In this document: one piece after another, positions 11,621-23,263 of the stretch
How positions within the stretch are numbered: the first letter of the stretch is position 1
Layout of the letters: every line of letters begins with the position of its first letter
Origin: Hymenopus coronatus
Taxonomy: Eukaryota; Arthropoda; Insecta; Mantodea; Hymenopodidae
NCBI GenBank assembly: GCA_030762935.1
Contig: CM060888.1
Coordinates: forward strand, 115,951,468 to 116,015,467
Length of the DNA: 64,000 nt
Direction of reading: 5' to 3'
Translations under genes and position numbers: made by a program
Notes under the pieces: generated by a model
What the model was told of the DNA's origin: nothing
Seen by the model: only the letters and a program-made list of their open reading frames with translations
The model's database searches: none

Positions 11621-12275
11621 TTTCGAAATATGCGCTCTTAATTATTACATTTCTTGAATACTTAGTCATTCTTTTGAAGTCCTGTCGATTTCCGCCTAAT
11701 TCTCGCGATGTCGTGGAAATAGTATGATACTCTTCTGCAACTTTTGGAGGGAAAATTGTTGTGAAACGTTAGTATATTTCACCAGTTTACTACATTTGCC
11801 CGAAATAGTTCTTCCATCCCAGCACTGTTCACTTATCGCAAATATTTACTTTCCTTCCAGTTGACAATGAGTTAGCTGCATGTTTTCTGGCTCGGTCTAG
11901 CTGTGCATATTTCATAAGCTATTGAGCTCAAGAATACACCTCCAGAATTTATTCTTCGAGCGTTTAGGAAAGCCATCTTATCCTACTACTGCAATAAAAT
12001 ATTACTCTAGTCGAAATCAGGTGTAATTTATTGCGAATACAACAAAACTGAACTTAAATACGTTTTCACAATTTCCATGGAAATAAATGGATCATCTTGC
12101 TGTTGCACTTACTTTTTCTTAACGTTGCAATCCTGAATATTTGAAATTGAAGATTGCTTTCAAATTATAATTTAGCACACTAGCTAATTATTTTGTGCGT
12201 AGCGGTTGGCCTTTGCAATGTGAACGCTTTGAAAGCAAATGGCGTAATGAGAAACTCAATATTATCCCGGTATGT
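11621..12275. other. Spacer, nothing recognised
   Basis: No repeat or coding signal that I can support. Confidence 0.4.
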
Positions 12276-12420
12276 TGCCATGATAGCTCAGTGGTAGAGC
12301 AACCGGTTAGAAACCTGGAGATCCGTGCTTCTAATCCCAGCTATGGCATTAATTTTTCAGTTTGATTCTACCTATCCAACTCCTGTCCTATGGCGTAAAA
12401 TCTAAACTTTTACTCATCGA
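12276..12420 (+). mobile_element. tRNA-derived SINE (family E), tRNA-like head
   Basis: The first 73 nt (12276-12348) fold as a cloverleaf: acceptor pairs TGCCATG with TATGGCA, D stem GCTC/GAGC, an imperfect anticodon stem with loop TTAGAAA (AGA would be the anticodon) and a decayed T arm. There is no long variable arm, as a true tRNA-Ser would need. The same head followed by AATTTTTCA occurs on the minus strand at 35610-35704, so it is a SINE head rather than a tRNA gene. The body continues to roughly 12420. Confidence 0.7.
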
Positions 12421-13262
12421 AATCAATACACCTCTTCGTATCCATGCGAAAAACGAGCTCTCCGTAAGTACAATACAAATATTTGCTTTCATGTCCTTAA
12501 TCTCTATGTACAACCAAATGAATAACTATGAGAAAATGTAGCCATTTTGACATTAGAATAATTTAAAATTCCCATTTACACACAATGCATCACTCATAAG
12601 GCGATTATAAGCATTTAACTGTAATTTTTACAATTGATAATTTCATATTTTACGTCTTGGGGATTGCAACGAATAAGTTCATAAATATTCATTCCCAATT
12701 CCACATTCATTAACGTAAAATACAACGTTATTTACAAGGAACATTATTTATAATTCATCATTTTTTAAATAACATTGTCTTGGTGATATACATTATGATA
12801 ATACATATTGTAATTATAATTTATAACAATATGAATTATAATAATCCTTAGTTTCTTTGGGCTCTAATTTATTCGTGATACAAATAAAAAGTTTCAAGGC
12901 CAGCATGTTGTGTTGCCCAGTTCTTACAAATTTGACTATCGCTACTTCTTTGAACCTATAGCTAAATATGTACTGCAATTATTTACGAAAATAGTTATCT
13001 CAATTAAATTTAAGTAAATAGAAAAATAAAGGTTCCTAAAATTGATTTATATATCCTGCAATATGCGATAGAGGATAGAGAAAGTCATGTGAATGCACTA
13101 TAGACGACAACATGAATGTGTGCGGTAGGAAAAGAGACTAAATAGAATAGGGTACAAATGGGCGAAGCATCGAAAGTACAGTTAGTAATATTTTCCTTAT
13201 GCAACTGTACATTTCCACCTTTCCCTTACTGCCCTCGTGTCCAAGTATTGGCGATATCAACA
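12421..13262. other. AT-rich spacer with a Fam1 end fragment
   Basis: AT-rich DNA. At about 13075-13102 the minus strand reads GCATTCACATGACTTTCTCTA, the left tip of Fam1, without a recognisable body. Confidence 0.4.
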
Positions 13263-13271
13263 AACACCGTA

Positions 13272-13496
13272 TGTCTGGGTATCTCAGTCGGTTAGACTGG
13301 CCTTCTGAACTCAAGGTCCGGGTTCATACTCGGCCCAGACTGATTGAGTTTAAGTGTACTTAAAAGCGACTGCCCCCATGTAGGTAAGTTTATTGGCATG
13401 TTAAAAAACTCCCGAGGGACGAAATTCCTGTACGCAGGTGTTGTGGATATGACCCTAAAAATTGACAGGGCCGTTAACAAACAAAATACTTTTTTT
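13272..13496 (+). mobile_element. tRNA-derived SINE (family C) with 9-bp target duplication
   Basis: Perfect 9-bp direct repeats AACACCGTA lie at 13263-13271 and 13497-13505. The head at 13273-13340 is tRNA-like: acceptor arms GTCTGGG and CCCAGAC pair perfectly, A-box region TATCTCAGTCGGTTAGACTG, T arm CCGGGTTCATACTCGG. The body has GAGTTTAAGTGTACTTAAAA, a TGGCATGTTAAAA block and CTCCCGAGGGACGAAATTCC. From memory this tail type is common in polyneopteran insect genomes. It ends in an A-rich, T-run tail. Confidence 0.9.
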
Positions 13497-13529
13497 AACA
13501 CCGTAGCGCCCTCCAAGTACGTTCATATT

Positions 13530-13832
13530 AACATCTTAATACACAAATTAAATAAAAATTAAAAAAAAAGCAATAATTACATTTTATCATCGTTAAACTA
13601 ATAACACATTCTATATTCACATAATCCTATTAATTCAATTACCCATATTATGATTTTTTCTTTTAAAAAGCTTGACCTATTGTAGCAGCAACAAGAATTA
13701 TAATAACAATAATCGGATTTATTAAATTTTCTTATGGATTTAATGAAAAACTTATATTTACAGGAATAGTGTTTTTAACATTAACTATTATAAAAATATT
13801 TAGTATTTCTAATTCAAAAGGGATTAGTGGTT
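13530..13832. other. AT-rich insert, possibly organelle-derived
   Basis: About 300 bp of strikingly AT-rich DNA between two short segments that recur downstream. With TGA read as Trp (invertebrate mitochondrial code) the plus strand from about 13707 is open, hydrophobic (LIFTGMVFLTLTIIKMFSIS) and faintly like the C-terminal end of an insect ND6. I cannot confirm this; it may simply be AT-rich noise. Confidence 0.25.
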
Positions 13833-14036
13833 GAGTAGGTAACATCCGATTTTTGATAAAATAAAACGCAACAAAATACAGTACGTGTGACCTTCACTGC
13901 ATTTCCCTGCGTGCGCGTCCAACCTCCGTTCTGTCGTAACACGTGCAGCAGTCTTACTTCTGTACTGGTCCAGTTCACAGGTGAATAACATTAGGAATAT
14001 TTAGAAGTGTTCAGTTTTGCTTGAAGTGCTTTCAAA

Positions 14037-15026
14037 ATGCAGTATATAGTACCACAAAAAGTGTTTATGTACCATACGCTTGTAGTTGTAGGGAAATTGT
14101 AAGGCAATTTGAAACTAAGTTTCCTGGCGTGCGTGTTCCGAGCTTGTAAATCAATGCAGAGAGATGGGATAAATTTGTGACAAGAAAAGAAAAGTAAACA
14201 TGCGTGTGTTTATGGAGCAGAAATTATAAGACATGAGAGAAAGTTTAGAACGGTCACTAGAAAATCACTTAGTCGACTTGCACAAGGAACTGATTTTACG
14301 AAAGCTTCAGCATTGAAACCATCCAAACTTTTAAAACTCAAACTATACAAGGTTACTGCTGGCTAGGAATTGCTACCACGTGATCACCAGAGTCGGTAAA
14401 TTTCTGTAACTGGATTTTGAGGAATGTTAATGAGGGAACAGTCGATCTGTTCAGTGACGAAGCATGGTTTCATTTATATAGGCATGTGTCATCACAACCA
14501 ACATTGCGCTACATACAAACCAATTTCGTTCATAAAACTTCTTTGCATGATCAAAAAAGCGGGGTAGGGTGCGATATAAATGGAATCAGAATAATAGGAC
14601 CTATTTGTTATGAATGTACCTTAAATACAGAAAGGTACAGAAATAATATACTGGCATAACGCTTCGAACAGTTGACGGACATCGAATGTTGGTCTGGATA
14701 TTTCTAGCAGGATTCTACCACCGCGCATACAGCTGATGAATCACTAGAGTTTATCGCGAAAATGTTTGAGGATAGAATCGTTAATAAGGGTTTATGGTCC
14801 TTTCGTTTCCATCTTGCAGCATGTGATTTTTATTTATGGGGCAATTTGAAAAAAAAAAAAAAAAGATATAAAACTAATCCTTACACATTAAAAGAGTTAA
14901 AAAAATATCTGGACAGAAATTAACGCTACTTCGAAAGCTGAGCTAATGCGTGTGAATGAAAATTTCCTCACAAGATACTGTAGATGTAATGATGCAGGTG
15001 GACGGCATTTCCAACATCTCTTGTGA
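14037..15026 (+). pseudogene. Mariner-like (Tc1/mariner) transposase, nearly full length, dead
   Basis: From ATG at 14037 to a TGA at 15024-15026 the three frames together read a transposase of about 330 residues. Blocks in order: KVFMYHTL (N-terminal helix-turn-helix region), AERWDKFVTRKEK, LFSDEAWFHL (first catalytic Asp), HDQKSGVGCDINGIRIIGPI, QDSTTAHTADESLEF (second Asp), CDFYLWGNLK (third acidic motif region, altered), TNPYTLKELKKYL and GGRHFQHLL at the end. At least six stops or frameshifts and an A15 tract break it. The longest open piece is 14417-14659. Terminal repeats are not clear. Confidence 0.85.
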
Positions 15027-15177
15027 TAAGGTATGTTTTGTGTTTATTGTGGCAATTGTTAATGTGATTTGAGAAGACGCATGTATGTGTGGGTGACGGG
15101 CCGTGCGACCCAAGTGTAGAGTAGTGACCGGGAGATGGACCGTGCGCCTGACGGCCAAGTTTTGTAGCATGCTCACT

Positions 15178-15452
15178 GTAATTTTCATGTAAAGAATTAT
15201 TAAAAGTAGGCAGGATTTTCGAAAATCATCTTGAGAATGTACTGAATTCAAATACCAATGAGCGCCCTCCTTCAAGTACGTTCATATTGTGGTCGAGTTA
15301 GTAGCATCTGGTTTTTGAGAAAATAAAGTTTTAAGAAATACTATCCATGTAAAGGATTAGGCAGCTATTCTTGAAAATCATCTCGAGAAGGTTCGGTATT
15401 TAAATACCAATGTTTAAACTTTCGTTTTCGAGTAATAATGTTCACAGGCAAA
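15178..15452 (+). mobile_element. Fam1 fragments in tandem
   Basis: Two successive copies of the same internal Fam1 segment, 15180-15258 and 15340-15409, each running from CATGTAAAG through GAAAATCATCT to AAATACCAAT. Between them lies a segment also found at 13505-13529. The second piece continues to GTTCACAGGCA at 15450, where the next Fam1 copy begins. Confidence 0.65.
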
Positions 15453-16298
15453 TCTGATGGGTTATATAAACATGACATTTTTACCTGTTGTGTAAACAAA
15501 TATTTTTATGAAAAATTCTGTTTTATTTGCATGATGCTAATTAAAATAAACATTATAGAAATGGTTTTATTGTTTATTTCCTTGTGAGTAGAACGGACAT
15601 TAGGGGGTACCCTAGGCTAAAGTGACAGTAAATTCTTTAAAAGCTGGTCGCTATGGTTCTCTTTGCATTACCAGGGTAAAACAAAAGAGATGTGATACGT
15701 ATCAGACATCCCGTTTGAGAAAAGTTTAAGTATTTTAAAATGGATGTCAATAAAAGGAAATATCTCAGAAATGGTTAGCTCTACAAAACAACTTTATATG
15801 ACATAACCCGTATGTTTTAATGAGATCTACTGTTTTTGTGTAATACAGTTTTGTCCGTCACCTACGGTTTGCCAGTAATGCAAACAAAATGACGACTTCA
15901 GAAGCAATTCCCAAGAAATCCAGCATATGTATTTCATTTGCCATATAGATGTCTTCAAAGTCGTTGGTGTAGTTTTTTAGAAAATCTAAAGTTTCGAAAC
16001 ATTTCCCATGTAAAGGGTAGTATGGTGTAAGGTGTTTTCCTGATAATCTTTATGTCGCATTCTTGGTACAAACTACTAAGTTTGGTATCTAACCGACTTT
16101 TCGTTATTGAATTATACCCTCTGTTGATAGATGCATATACGCACACGCACTGCACACAAACACGGACACATAAGGGCCTGTTTAAAAAAAATGCATACAA
16201 GGGACCCCAATACATAATTATATTCTCGATTTACGAATTTTGGGTGGAATACAATACCAACTCTACCTATTGTGTATATAGTACTTGTAGAGAAAGTA
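15453..16298 (+). mobile_element. Fam1 copy, complete
   Basis: Left end TCTGATGGGTTATATAAACA directly behind Fam1 sequence, right end TATAGTACTTGTAGAGAAAG then TAA. All internal blocks are present; the CA tract at 16138-16172 is interrupted. About 845 bp. Confidence 0.8.
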
Positions 16299-16405
16299 AA
16301 AATGATTCAACGGATTATACCCTTACCGATTCGGTATCAAATTTTAGAATCGAATCAACATTCCACTTAATTTAGTAAATGATGAAGCTCGTAATAAAAA
16401 AAATC

Positions 16406-16655
16406 TGATGTGTTCCATTCACATGACTTTCTCTATATCTCTGTAACAAATTATTGTTAAAAAGCTTATGCTTCTATTTACTTCATGCTAATCGAGAAAC
16501 AAAATGTCAGAAATAGTCTTATTACTTGCTTGTAGAAGCGAAATAAGGGAGTACCATAGGTTAATGTGATAGGCAGAAGCTGGTTGCTATGTGACTGAAG
16601 TTCCTTTGTTTGTATGGACAGTTGACAAATTCCTGTATGATTTTCAAAGCTGAAA

Positions 16656-16706
<51 letters not shown>

Positions 16707-17256
16707 GAAATATGCTAAAAACGATCAACTCCACGAAAAAAATGTATGTAACATAAATTGTTTGTATTAACGTGCTCTACAGTTCTTGTAGGACCAGTTT
16801 CTGTCCATCTCTTACGGTTTAGCAGTTATGCAAAAGTTCGTAAAATGCATCCAGAATAAAGTAGTCTTCAGAGGCTTTTCCCAGAAAATTCAAGATATAC
16901 ATTTTATTTGTGAGGTAAATATCTTTAATAGACGAAATTTTAATGAAAATCGTTAGAGCCATTTTTGAAAAATAAAAATTTTCGGAAAATCTTCCATGTA
17001 AAAGGTAGTTTGTGGTGGAATGATTTTTCTTAAAATCTTCGCGTCACATCCCTGGAAGATCCTAAACTTAAATACTAAGTTTGGTATTTTCCCGACTTTT
17101 CGTTTTCGAGTTATCGTGTTCACAGGCACACACACACGGACCTTGTTCTGAAAATACTTTTTTTGGATACAGGGGTCCCTAAAACGTATATTTCCGGTGA
17201 AACCTCGATATCGAATTTTCTATACACTATGTACCTAGTATGTATATGGAAAGTAA
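16406..17256 (+). mobile_element. Fam1 copy, complete, with poly(A) expansion
   Basis: Left end TCTGATGTGTTCCATTCACA is consensus. At the usual AAACCAA block it carries 47 A residues (16658-16704). Right hairpin ACTATGTACCTAGTATGTAT, then GGAAAGTAA. CA tract short (17125-17138). Confidence 0.85.
16658..16704. repeat. Poly(A) tract inside Fam1
   Basis: Forty-seven consecutive A residues at the site where other copies have a short A-rich block. It grew in place; it is not a retroposon tail. Confidence 0.95.
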
Positions 17257-18127
17257 TAAACAGAGGAGAAACTGAACAGCTGACTTTTACAGAAGAGAAG
17301 TTTGACGATAGTGCAAGAAACTGCAATAGCACAAAGAAAGGAAGATGCTAGGGAGGGAGGAGAGATTCAGCATCTTCAGTATTGAGACATGTATCCTCAG
17401 GGTTGGCTGCCTTATATAGCAATGTATATAGCAATGCAGGCAATGCGAAATAAATGTATTCTATTCCGTCTTATTGTGCACCATTGAGAGAGAGAAGGCC
17501 TGTGGCAATGTTTCCGCAACTTGTCTATGTAACTGCTTGCAGAACAAGACTGATGGGTTCGTTGTCGTCGGTCGCCTTTAGCAGAGTGCATTTCCACACG
17601 CTCTTTATAAAGGAAGTTGTAGAAATTAGTTTTTGCTGCCATTAGTGCATCAGGTCCGTCTTCTGTAATATCTTCATCTGACTGTTTTGTTATTACCGAG
17701 GAAAAGAGTCAGCTCACTCCGTGCTAATCTTCAGGGAGTCTCACAAGTTCAATTTTTTATAATCCTGGATACACTTTATGTATTCCTTTTAATGTAAATT
17801 GTTTATTAATATCAATGATGCATGTAATCAATAATTAAAAATAAAGAAACATTAATTTTCCTTTAAAAGTATATTTAATCTACAATAATACATTATCGGT
17901 GATTTCAAACAAATAAAGTCTTTAAGATCTTTTTTAATTATTTTAATAATGCTAATTTTAATTATATTTAAAGACTGTTTTTATAAAGACACGCTTATTT
18001 TCTATAAGGATAGCCCTTGTCTGCAAAATCTTTAAAATCAAACATATCTATTCTACAAATGTTTCAGTATTTCAAAATGATATTCTTTACTGTTAAATAA
18101 TTTACTGCAGTAAACTTGTAATTGCGA
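17257..18127. other. Spacer, nothing recognised
   Basis: A GC-richer part at 17400-17700 is open on both strands for 60-75 codons without any recognisable motif. The rest is AT-rich. Confidence 0.35.
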
Positions 18128-18680
18128 TTAGGATATAATTATCACGGATTGGGCAGTCAGTTGTTGGGACGAAGCATCGTATATAGGCCACTGGTAGCCG
18201 TTTTTCAACTTACATGAACCCTGGCAGGAAGAGACGGGAGGAGATCTGAAGCGCGACCAGATCCGTTTTAAGCATGACGGGATCCCTAACGTTTCCAGAT
18301 AGAGCACATTGCCGTCACCCGGTGCACATCCACAAGGCCCAGAATCTCCATTGGTACTGAAAAGGAGTGTCCTACCCGATGGACCTCGGTGGGAGTTCTT
18401 AACCGGGAACACCTCGTAACGATGCCAGGAAGAAACATCACAGAGCGCACATTCACTGCAGCCGCAACCCATTTAATATCGCCATCTGGTCTGCCTGAAA
18501 CAGATGATGAGGAAGTGGTTGGGGCAGGAAAGTCTGGGTAGACATCAGCATACGCTTCACTAATTTGGAAAATCCACGAAAACCCCGACGGTCAGAGTAG
18601 ACGGTCGCCGGGGATGGAAACTTCGGCTTCCCAAATGCGGGTCCAGACTTTACTACCTGAGCTATCTCGCTCATTAAGCT
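18128..18680 (-). mobile_element. SINE-headed GC-rich repeat (family D head)
   Basis: The minus strand starts near 18677 with GAGCGAGATAGCTCAGGTAG, a tRNA-like A-box region also seen at the minus-strand head of 39840-40139, then TTTGGGAAGCCGAAGTTTCC at the B-box place and a GGTTTTCGTGGATTTTCC block shared with that copy. The GC-rich remainder to 18128 is open in two minus-strand frames (114 and 85 codons) but matches nothing I know. It may be a longer SINE body or a neighbouring fragment. Confidence 0.5.
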
Positions 18681-18907
18681 TGCAATTAAATTAGTAAATT
18701 CACATACCATTAATGTTTTAAATTATTTTGAGGCATTTTTATTTTGTATTACTTAGTACTTCAGGACACATTCCAAAAATCCGAGTACCTACACTATGTT
18801 TTTAAAGTGTGAATCAACTTCAAAGAATACATATATGAACACTCGTTTAGCTTTCGTTAACATTGCTTATTTATCACTTTCACTTTATTTTCTTGCTATT
18901 TAAAAAA

Positions 18908-19745
18908 TCTGATGTGATGATTTCACATGACTTTATCTACATCTCTGCAATAAAGTATTGTTAACAATCTTATGCTTCCAGTTACTTCATGCTAATCGAG
19001 AAAAAATTAGCAAAAATAGTCTTATTACTTGCTTACATGTAAGTAGAAGCAAAATAAGGAAGGGTTAAAGTGATAGTCAAAAGCTGGTTCCTATGTGACT
19101 GAAGTTCCTTTGTTTGTATGGACAGCAGTTGACGAATTCCAGTTTGAGAAAAGTATGAGTATTTCAAAGCTGAAGCTAACAACAAGAAATATCTCAAAAT
19201 CTGTCTACCTCACGAGAAATGTATATAAAATAAATTGTGTGCTTTCACGAGCTCTACATTTTTTGTGCAGGAAGCTTTTGTCTATCTCTTACGGTTTAAT
19301 AGTTATGCAGAATTCGCCAAAATTCATTCAGAACAAACGCCTTCAGAGGGTATTCTTAGAAAATTGAAGATATGCATTTTATTTGTCATGTAAATATCTT
19401 ATATATGAGATTTTTATGAAAATCGTTATAGCCATTTTTGAGAAAATCAACATTTTTGAAAAATTTTTCATGTAAAGGGTAATTGGGGGTGGGGTATTTT
19501 TTTGAAAATCGTCGTGTCGCATCCTTGGAAGATTGGTTTTTAACGGAATTTTCGTTTTTTAATTATGCTGCCTACAGACACACACACAGATACACACACA
19601 CAGACACACCTGGATATTGTACTAAAAATGTTTGGGGGGGGGATCAGTGGGACGCAAAATATGTATTTCCGGTGAAATTTCGGTATCGAATTTTTGGCTG
19701 CAATACAATACTTTCTCTATGTACATAATAGTGTGGAGAAAGTAA
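18908..19745 (+). mobile_element. Fam1 copy, complete
   Basis: Left end TCTGATGTGATGATTTCACA after a run of A, right end GTACATAATAGTGTGGAGAA then AGTAA, so one hairpin arm has lost bases. CA tract at 19576-19607, G8 run at 19635. A 90-codon frame at 19095-19367 is a repeat-borne frame with no start-codon or codon-use support. Confidence 0.85.
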
Positions 19746-20302
19746 AAATTACAAATTATAACAATGAATGAGACAGCACGATGACAAGAAGAGCACTGTA
19801 CTATAGACCTAACGGAGGAAGACGCCCGGGATAACCAATGAAACGATGTTCAGGCGCATTTTGAAGCTGGAACAGTTTGCCTAATCCCTGAGCTGAAGAT
19901 GCTGATGGTAATTTATTTACCACATTTAGTGATTCATCAAGCTTCTTGGGTTTCTTGGGTGTCATGTGACGAACACTTGATGGAACTGTAGAGGCTTACA
20001 AGTCTAAGGCCAGTAGATAGGTGGCAGGAAGCTGCATGGTTACCACATACCATCCTCCACTACCTCATTACGTGTACAAGGAGGTTGGTTGAGGATTGGC
20101 GGCTAATTGCTGTTTTTGCTTCAGTGTTTTAACTAACTTCCCACTAGTTAATGAGCAGGAAGCAGAATGTTCTTTATGATCATTGTTTTTCTACCACCTT
20201 TAACGCACTAACAGACTTGCCTCAAGAATCGAACCTGGACTTTTTATTCATTTTGTTGTTTAATGATGATATAACCATAACCGTGACATATTCGGATATT
20301 TT
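19746..20302. other. Spacer, nothing recognised
   Basis: Moderately GC-rich DNA without identifiable content. Confidence 0.35.
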
Positions 20303-20600
20303 CGCCCACCCCAAACTGCCCTTTTGATGGACAATTTTTGGAAAATTTTAATTTTCTCAAAAATAGCTCAAACGATTTTGATTAAAGTGCCTTATCTTGA
20401 AGACTCTCGTGGAAAATAAATGTATATCTCGAATTATCTGGGAAAAGCCTTCTAAATCCTGTTAATTTTTAATGAATTCTGCATACCTGAATCTTCATGA
20501 GACATAGACAAAGTCATACTACACAAAACACTTAGAGGTTGTGTTGAATAAGAGTTTCTCGTAGAGTTAGCCGTTTTTAAGATATCTGTGTAAAGTGTTA
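20303..20600 (-). mobile_element. Fam1 fragment
   Basis: Minus-strand middle part: CCCACCCCAAACTGCCCTTT, AATTTTCTCAAAAATAGCTC, TCGAATTATCTGGGAAAAGC, TGCATACCTG, GACATAGACAAA and GAGTTAGCCGTTTTTAAGAT. Neither end is present. Confidence 0.7.
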
Positions 20601-20647
20601 CCATTTCCAAACTGTCATCTAAAGGACGCTTGAAAGTTAGTAATTTT

Positions 20648-21499
20648 TTACTTTCTCTACACGTACTATGTTCCATAGTGTATAGAGAAGGTATTGTATT
20701 GCACCCAAAAATTCGATATCGAAATTTTACCGGAAATACATGTTTTGGGTCCCCTGAATAAAAAAAAGAAGACATTTTTCGAAAAAGGTCTGTGTGTATG
20801 TGTGTCTGTGGACAGCCTAGCTCAAAAACTAAAAGACCGTTCAATACCAAACTTGGTATTTAAGTTTGGTATCTTCCAAGAATGCGACACGAAGATTTTC
20901 AAGAAAATCCCCCACCCCCAACTACCCTTTACATGGAACTTTTTTTCGAACATTTTGATTTTCTCAAAAATGGCTCTAACGATGTTGATTAAAATATCGT
21001 ACATTAAAGATATTTACCTGACAAATAATAGTATATCTTGAATTTTCTGGGAATAGCCTCTGAAGACTACTTTATTCTGGATGAATTTTGCATAACTGTT
21101 AAACCGTAAAAATCGGACAAAAACTTACCACACGAAAAATGTAGAGCACATTAAAACACACAATTTATGTTATACACATTTTTTTCGAGGAGTTGATCAG
21201 TTTTGAGATATTCCTTGTTTTTGATTTCAGCTTTGAAAAACTTGTACTTTTCTGATACAGGAATTTGTCAACTCGTGTTCATACAAACAAAGGAACTTCA
21301 GGCACATAGCAACCAGCTTTTGGCTTTCACTTTAACCTATGGTACTCCCTTATTTCGCTTCTACTTACAATAAAGTAAGAAATAAGACTATTTCTGCTAA
21401 TTTTTCTCGATTAGCATGAAATAAATAAAAGAATAAGCTTATAAACAATAATCTGTTACAGAGATATAGAGAAAGTCATGTGAATGGAACACACCAGGT
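20648..21499 (-). mobile_element. Fam1 copy, complete
   Basis: Begins (element right end) TTACTTTCTCTACACGTACT with hairpin, ends with CATGTGAATGGAACACACCA, the left terminus. All blocks present, including the palindrome TACCAAACTTGGTA at 20847-20860 and a TG tract at 20793-20813. About 850 bp and close to consensus. Confidence 0.9.
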
Positions 21500-22038
21500 T
21501 TTTTCTTATGGCACAAAAAACAAACACAACATGTTATATTTATCTTATTGCCTGTCTTTTAAATTAAGAATCATGTTAGTTAATTACTGGATGGTAATCA
21601 GTAGATATATTACCTTTTGGTCTTGTAATCCTGTCCTATTTTGACAGGTGAAAATGTTGATGATGGATAATACAGGAAGGAAAATGTTGCACATACAGTC
21701 ATGGAGTCTGGTTCATGGTGATAATTGACTATTCTATTCAGCATTATAATTCTTCATAAGTGCAAGGTTTTAAAACATCTAGCTAAGACCAATATATTCT
21801 GTGCAACAGTCGCAGACTGAAGAATGAATGCACTGATCCACTGGTAATATCTCTTGTGAGATCGAAACACAGGACATTAAGTAACGTTTAGTTTAAAATA
21901 TAACAGCGCAGGTCATTTGGTTCACTGGTGTGATGAAATGTTATTTATTTCCTGTATATTATAATATTGGTACAATGTCAACAACATATTTAATGTAAAG
22001 AGGACCAAGGTTAAATACATATTTCAGATAAACAAAAA
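21500..22038. other. Spacer, nothing recognised
   Basis: AT-rich, no repeat family or coding signal recognised. Confidence 0.4.
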
Positions 22039-22865
22039 TTGATGTGTTTCGTTCAGATGATTTTCTCAACATCTCTGCAATAATTTATTGTTAAAACGCG
22101 TGTTCTATTTACTTCATGCTAATCGAGAAAAGTTAGCAGAACTAGTCTTATTATTTGCTTCCTTGGAAGTAGTCGGGAAATAAGCGATAGGCGAATCTTT
22201 TAAAAGCTGGTTGCTATGTAATTGAAGTACCTTTGTTTGTATGGACAGGTGTTGTCAAATTCCCGTATGAAAAAAGTATACGTATTTCATAGCTGAAACC
22301 AATAACAAAGAATATCTCGCAAACGGTCAACTCCGAAAAAATGTATATAACATAAATTGTGTACTTCAACTAGATCACATTTTTTGTGTAGTAAGTTTTT
22401 GTCTATTTCTAACGGTTTAACAGTTATGCAAATTTCGCAAAATGTATGCAGCATATCTTCAGATGCTATTCCTAGAAAATTGAAGATATAAATTTTATTT
22501 GCCATGTAAACATATTTAATATACCATATTTTAATCAAAATCGTTAGAGCCATTTTTGAGAAAATCAAGATTTTCGAAAAAATTTCCACGTAAAAGGTAG
22601 TTGGGGTTAGATGGATTGTCTTGAAAATCTTCGTATCGCATCTTTAGAAGATACCAAACTTAAATATAAAGTTTGGTATTTAACGGTTTTTTCTTTTTGA
22701 GCTATGCTACCCACAGGCACACACGGGCATATTTCTAAAATTGTTTTCTTTAGATTCAGGGAGACCCAAAACATACATTTCCGGTGAAATCTCGGTATCG
22801 AATTTTTGGATACCTTACAATACCTTCACTATTCGCTATGTACATAGTTCGTGTAAACAAAGTAA
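22039..22865 (+). mobile_element. Fam1 copy, complete
   Basis: Left end TTGATGTGTTTCGTTCAGAT, right hairpin GCTATGTACATAGTTCGTGT then AAACAAAGTAA. CA tract reduced to CAGGCACACACG. About 827 bp. Confidence 0.85.
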
Positions 22866-23263
22866 TAATAATAATACTTTTGTGCTGATAAATGTTCTAC
22901 TCGATGGCATTTTGGGAACAGACGTAGTAATTTTATCTTAGTTTTAGATCTTAAGGAAAAATAAGCGATTTTAGCTTTGAATCGTTTTAATTTTGTTAAT
23001 AGCAAAGAACAAACAATTAAATACATTATAATGCATGTATATTCAATATGCACATGTTCTGGTGCATGTGTTTGTGAATTATTTCATTAGGTACCTATAT
23101 GCAAATGTTTAATCTCATTTGTAATTTGTTTACCAAAGGGTTACCAATGTTAAATAAGCAGCATGCGTACGAACCATATTATCACGCAGAATGCATGGTT
23201 AGGTTTTCATGCACCGATTCAGTAGGTTTTCTAAACCAATGATCACTATCCAGATTAAAAAAG
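22866..23263. other. Spacer, nothing recognised
   Basis: AT-rich, with TAATAATAATAAT directly behind the preceding Fam1 right end. Confidence 0.4.

Noticed and set aside
12276..12348. Functional tRNA gene (anticodon AGA)
   Set aside because: The anticodon and T stems are imperfect, a serine tRNA would need a long variable arm, and the same head with the same following bases recurs at 35610-35704, as expected of a SINE.
13831..13862. Terminal repeat of the dead transposon paired with 15289-15330
   Set aside because: The two strings are direct, not inverted, and the right one is part of a Fam1 fragment (the TTTTTGAGAAAATAAAG block).
19095..19367. Recurring peptides in many open frames (for example MTEVPLFVW, PKTYISGEIS, PKHVFPVKS)
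   Set aside because: They recur because Fam1 copies recur. Frames break at different places in each copy and both strands give such peptides, so there is no sign of selection on a protein.
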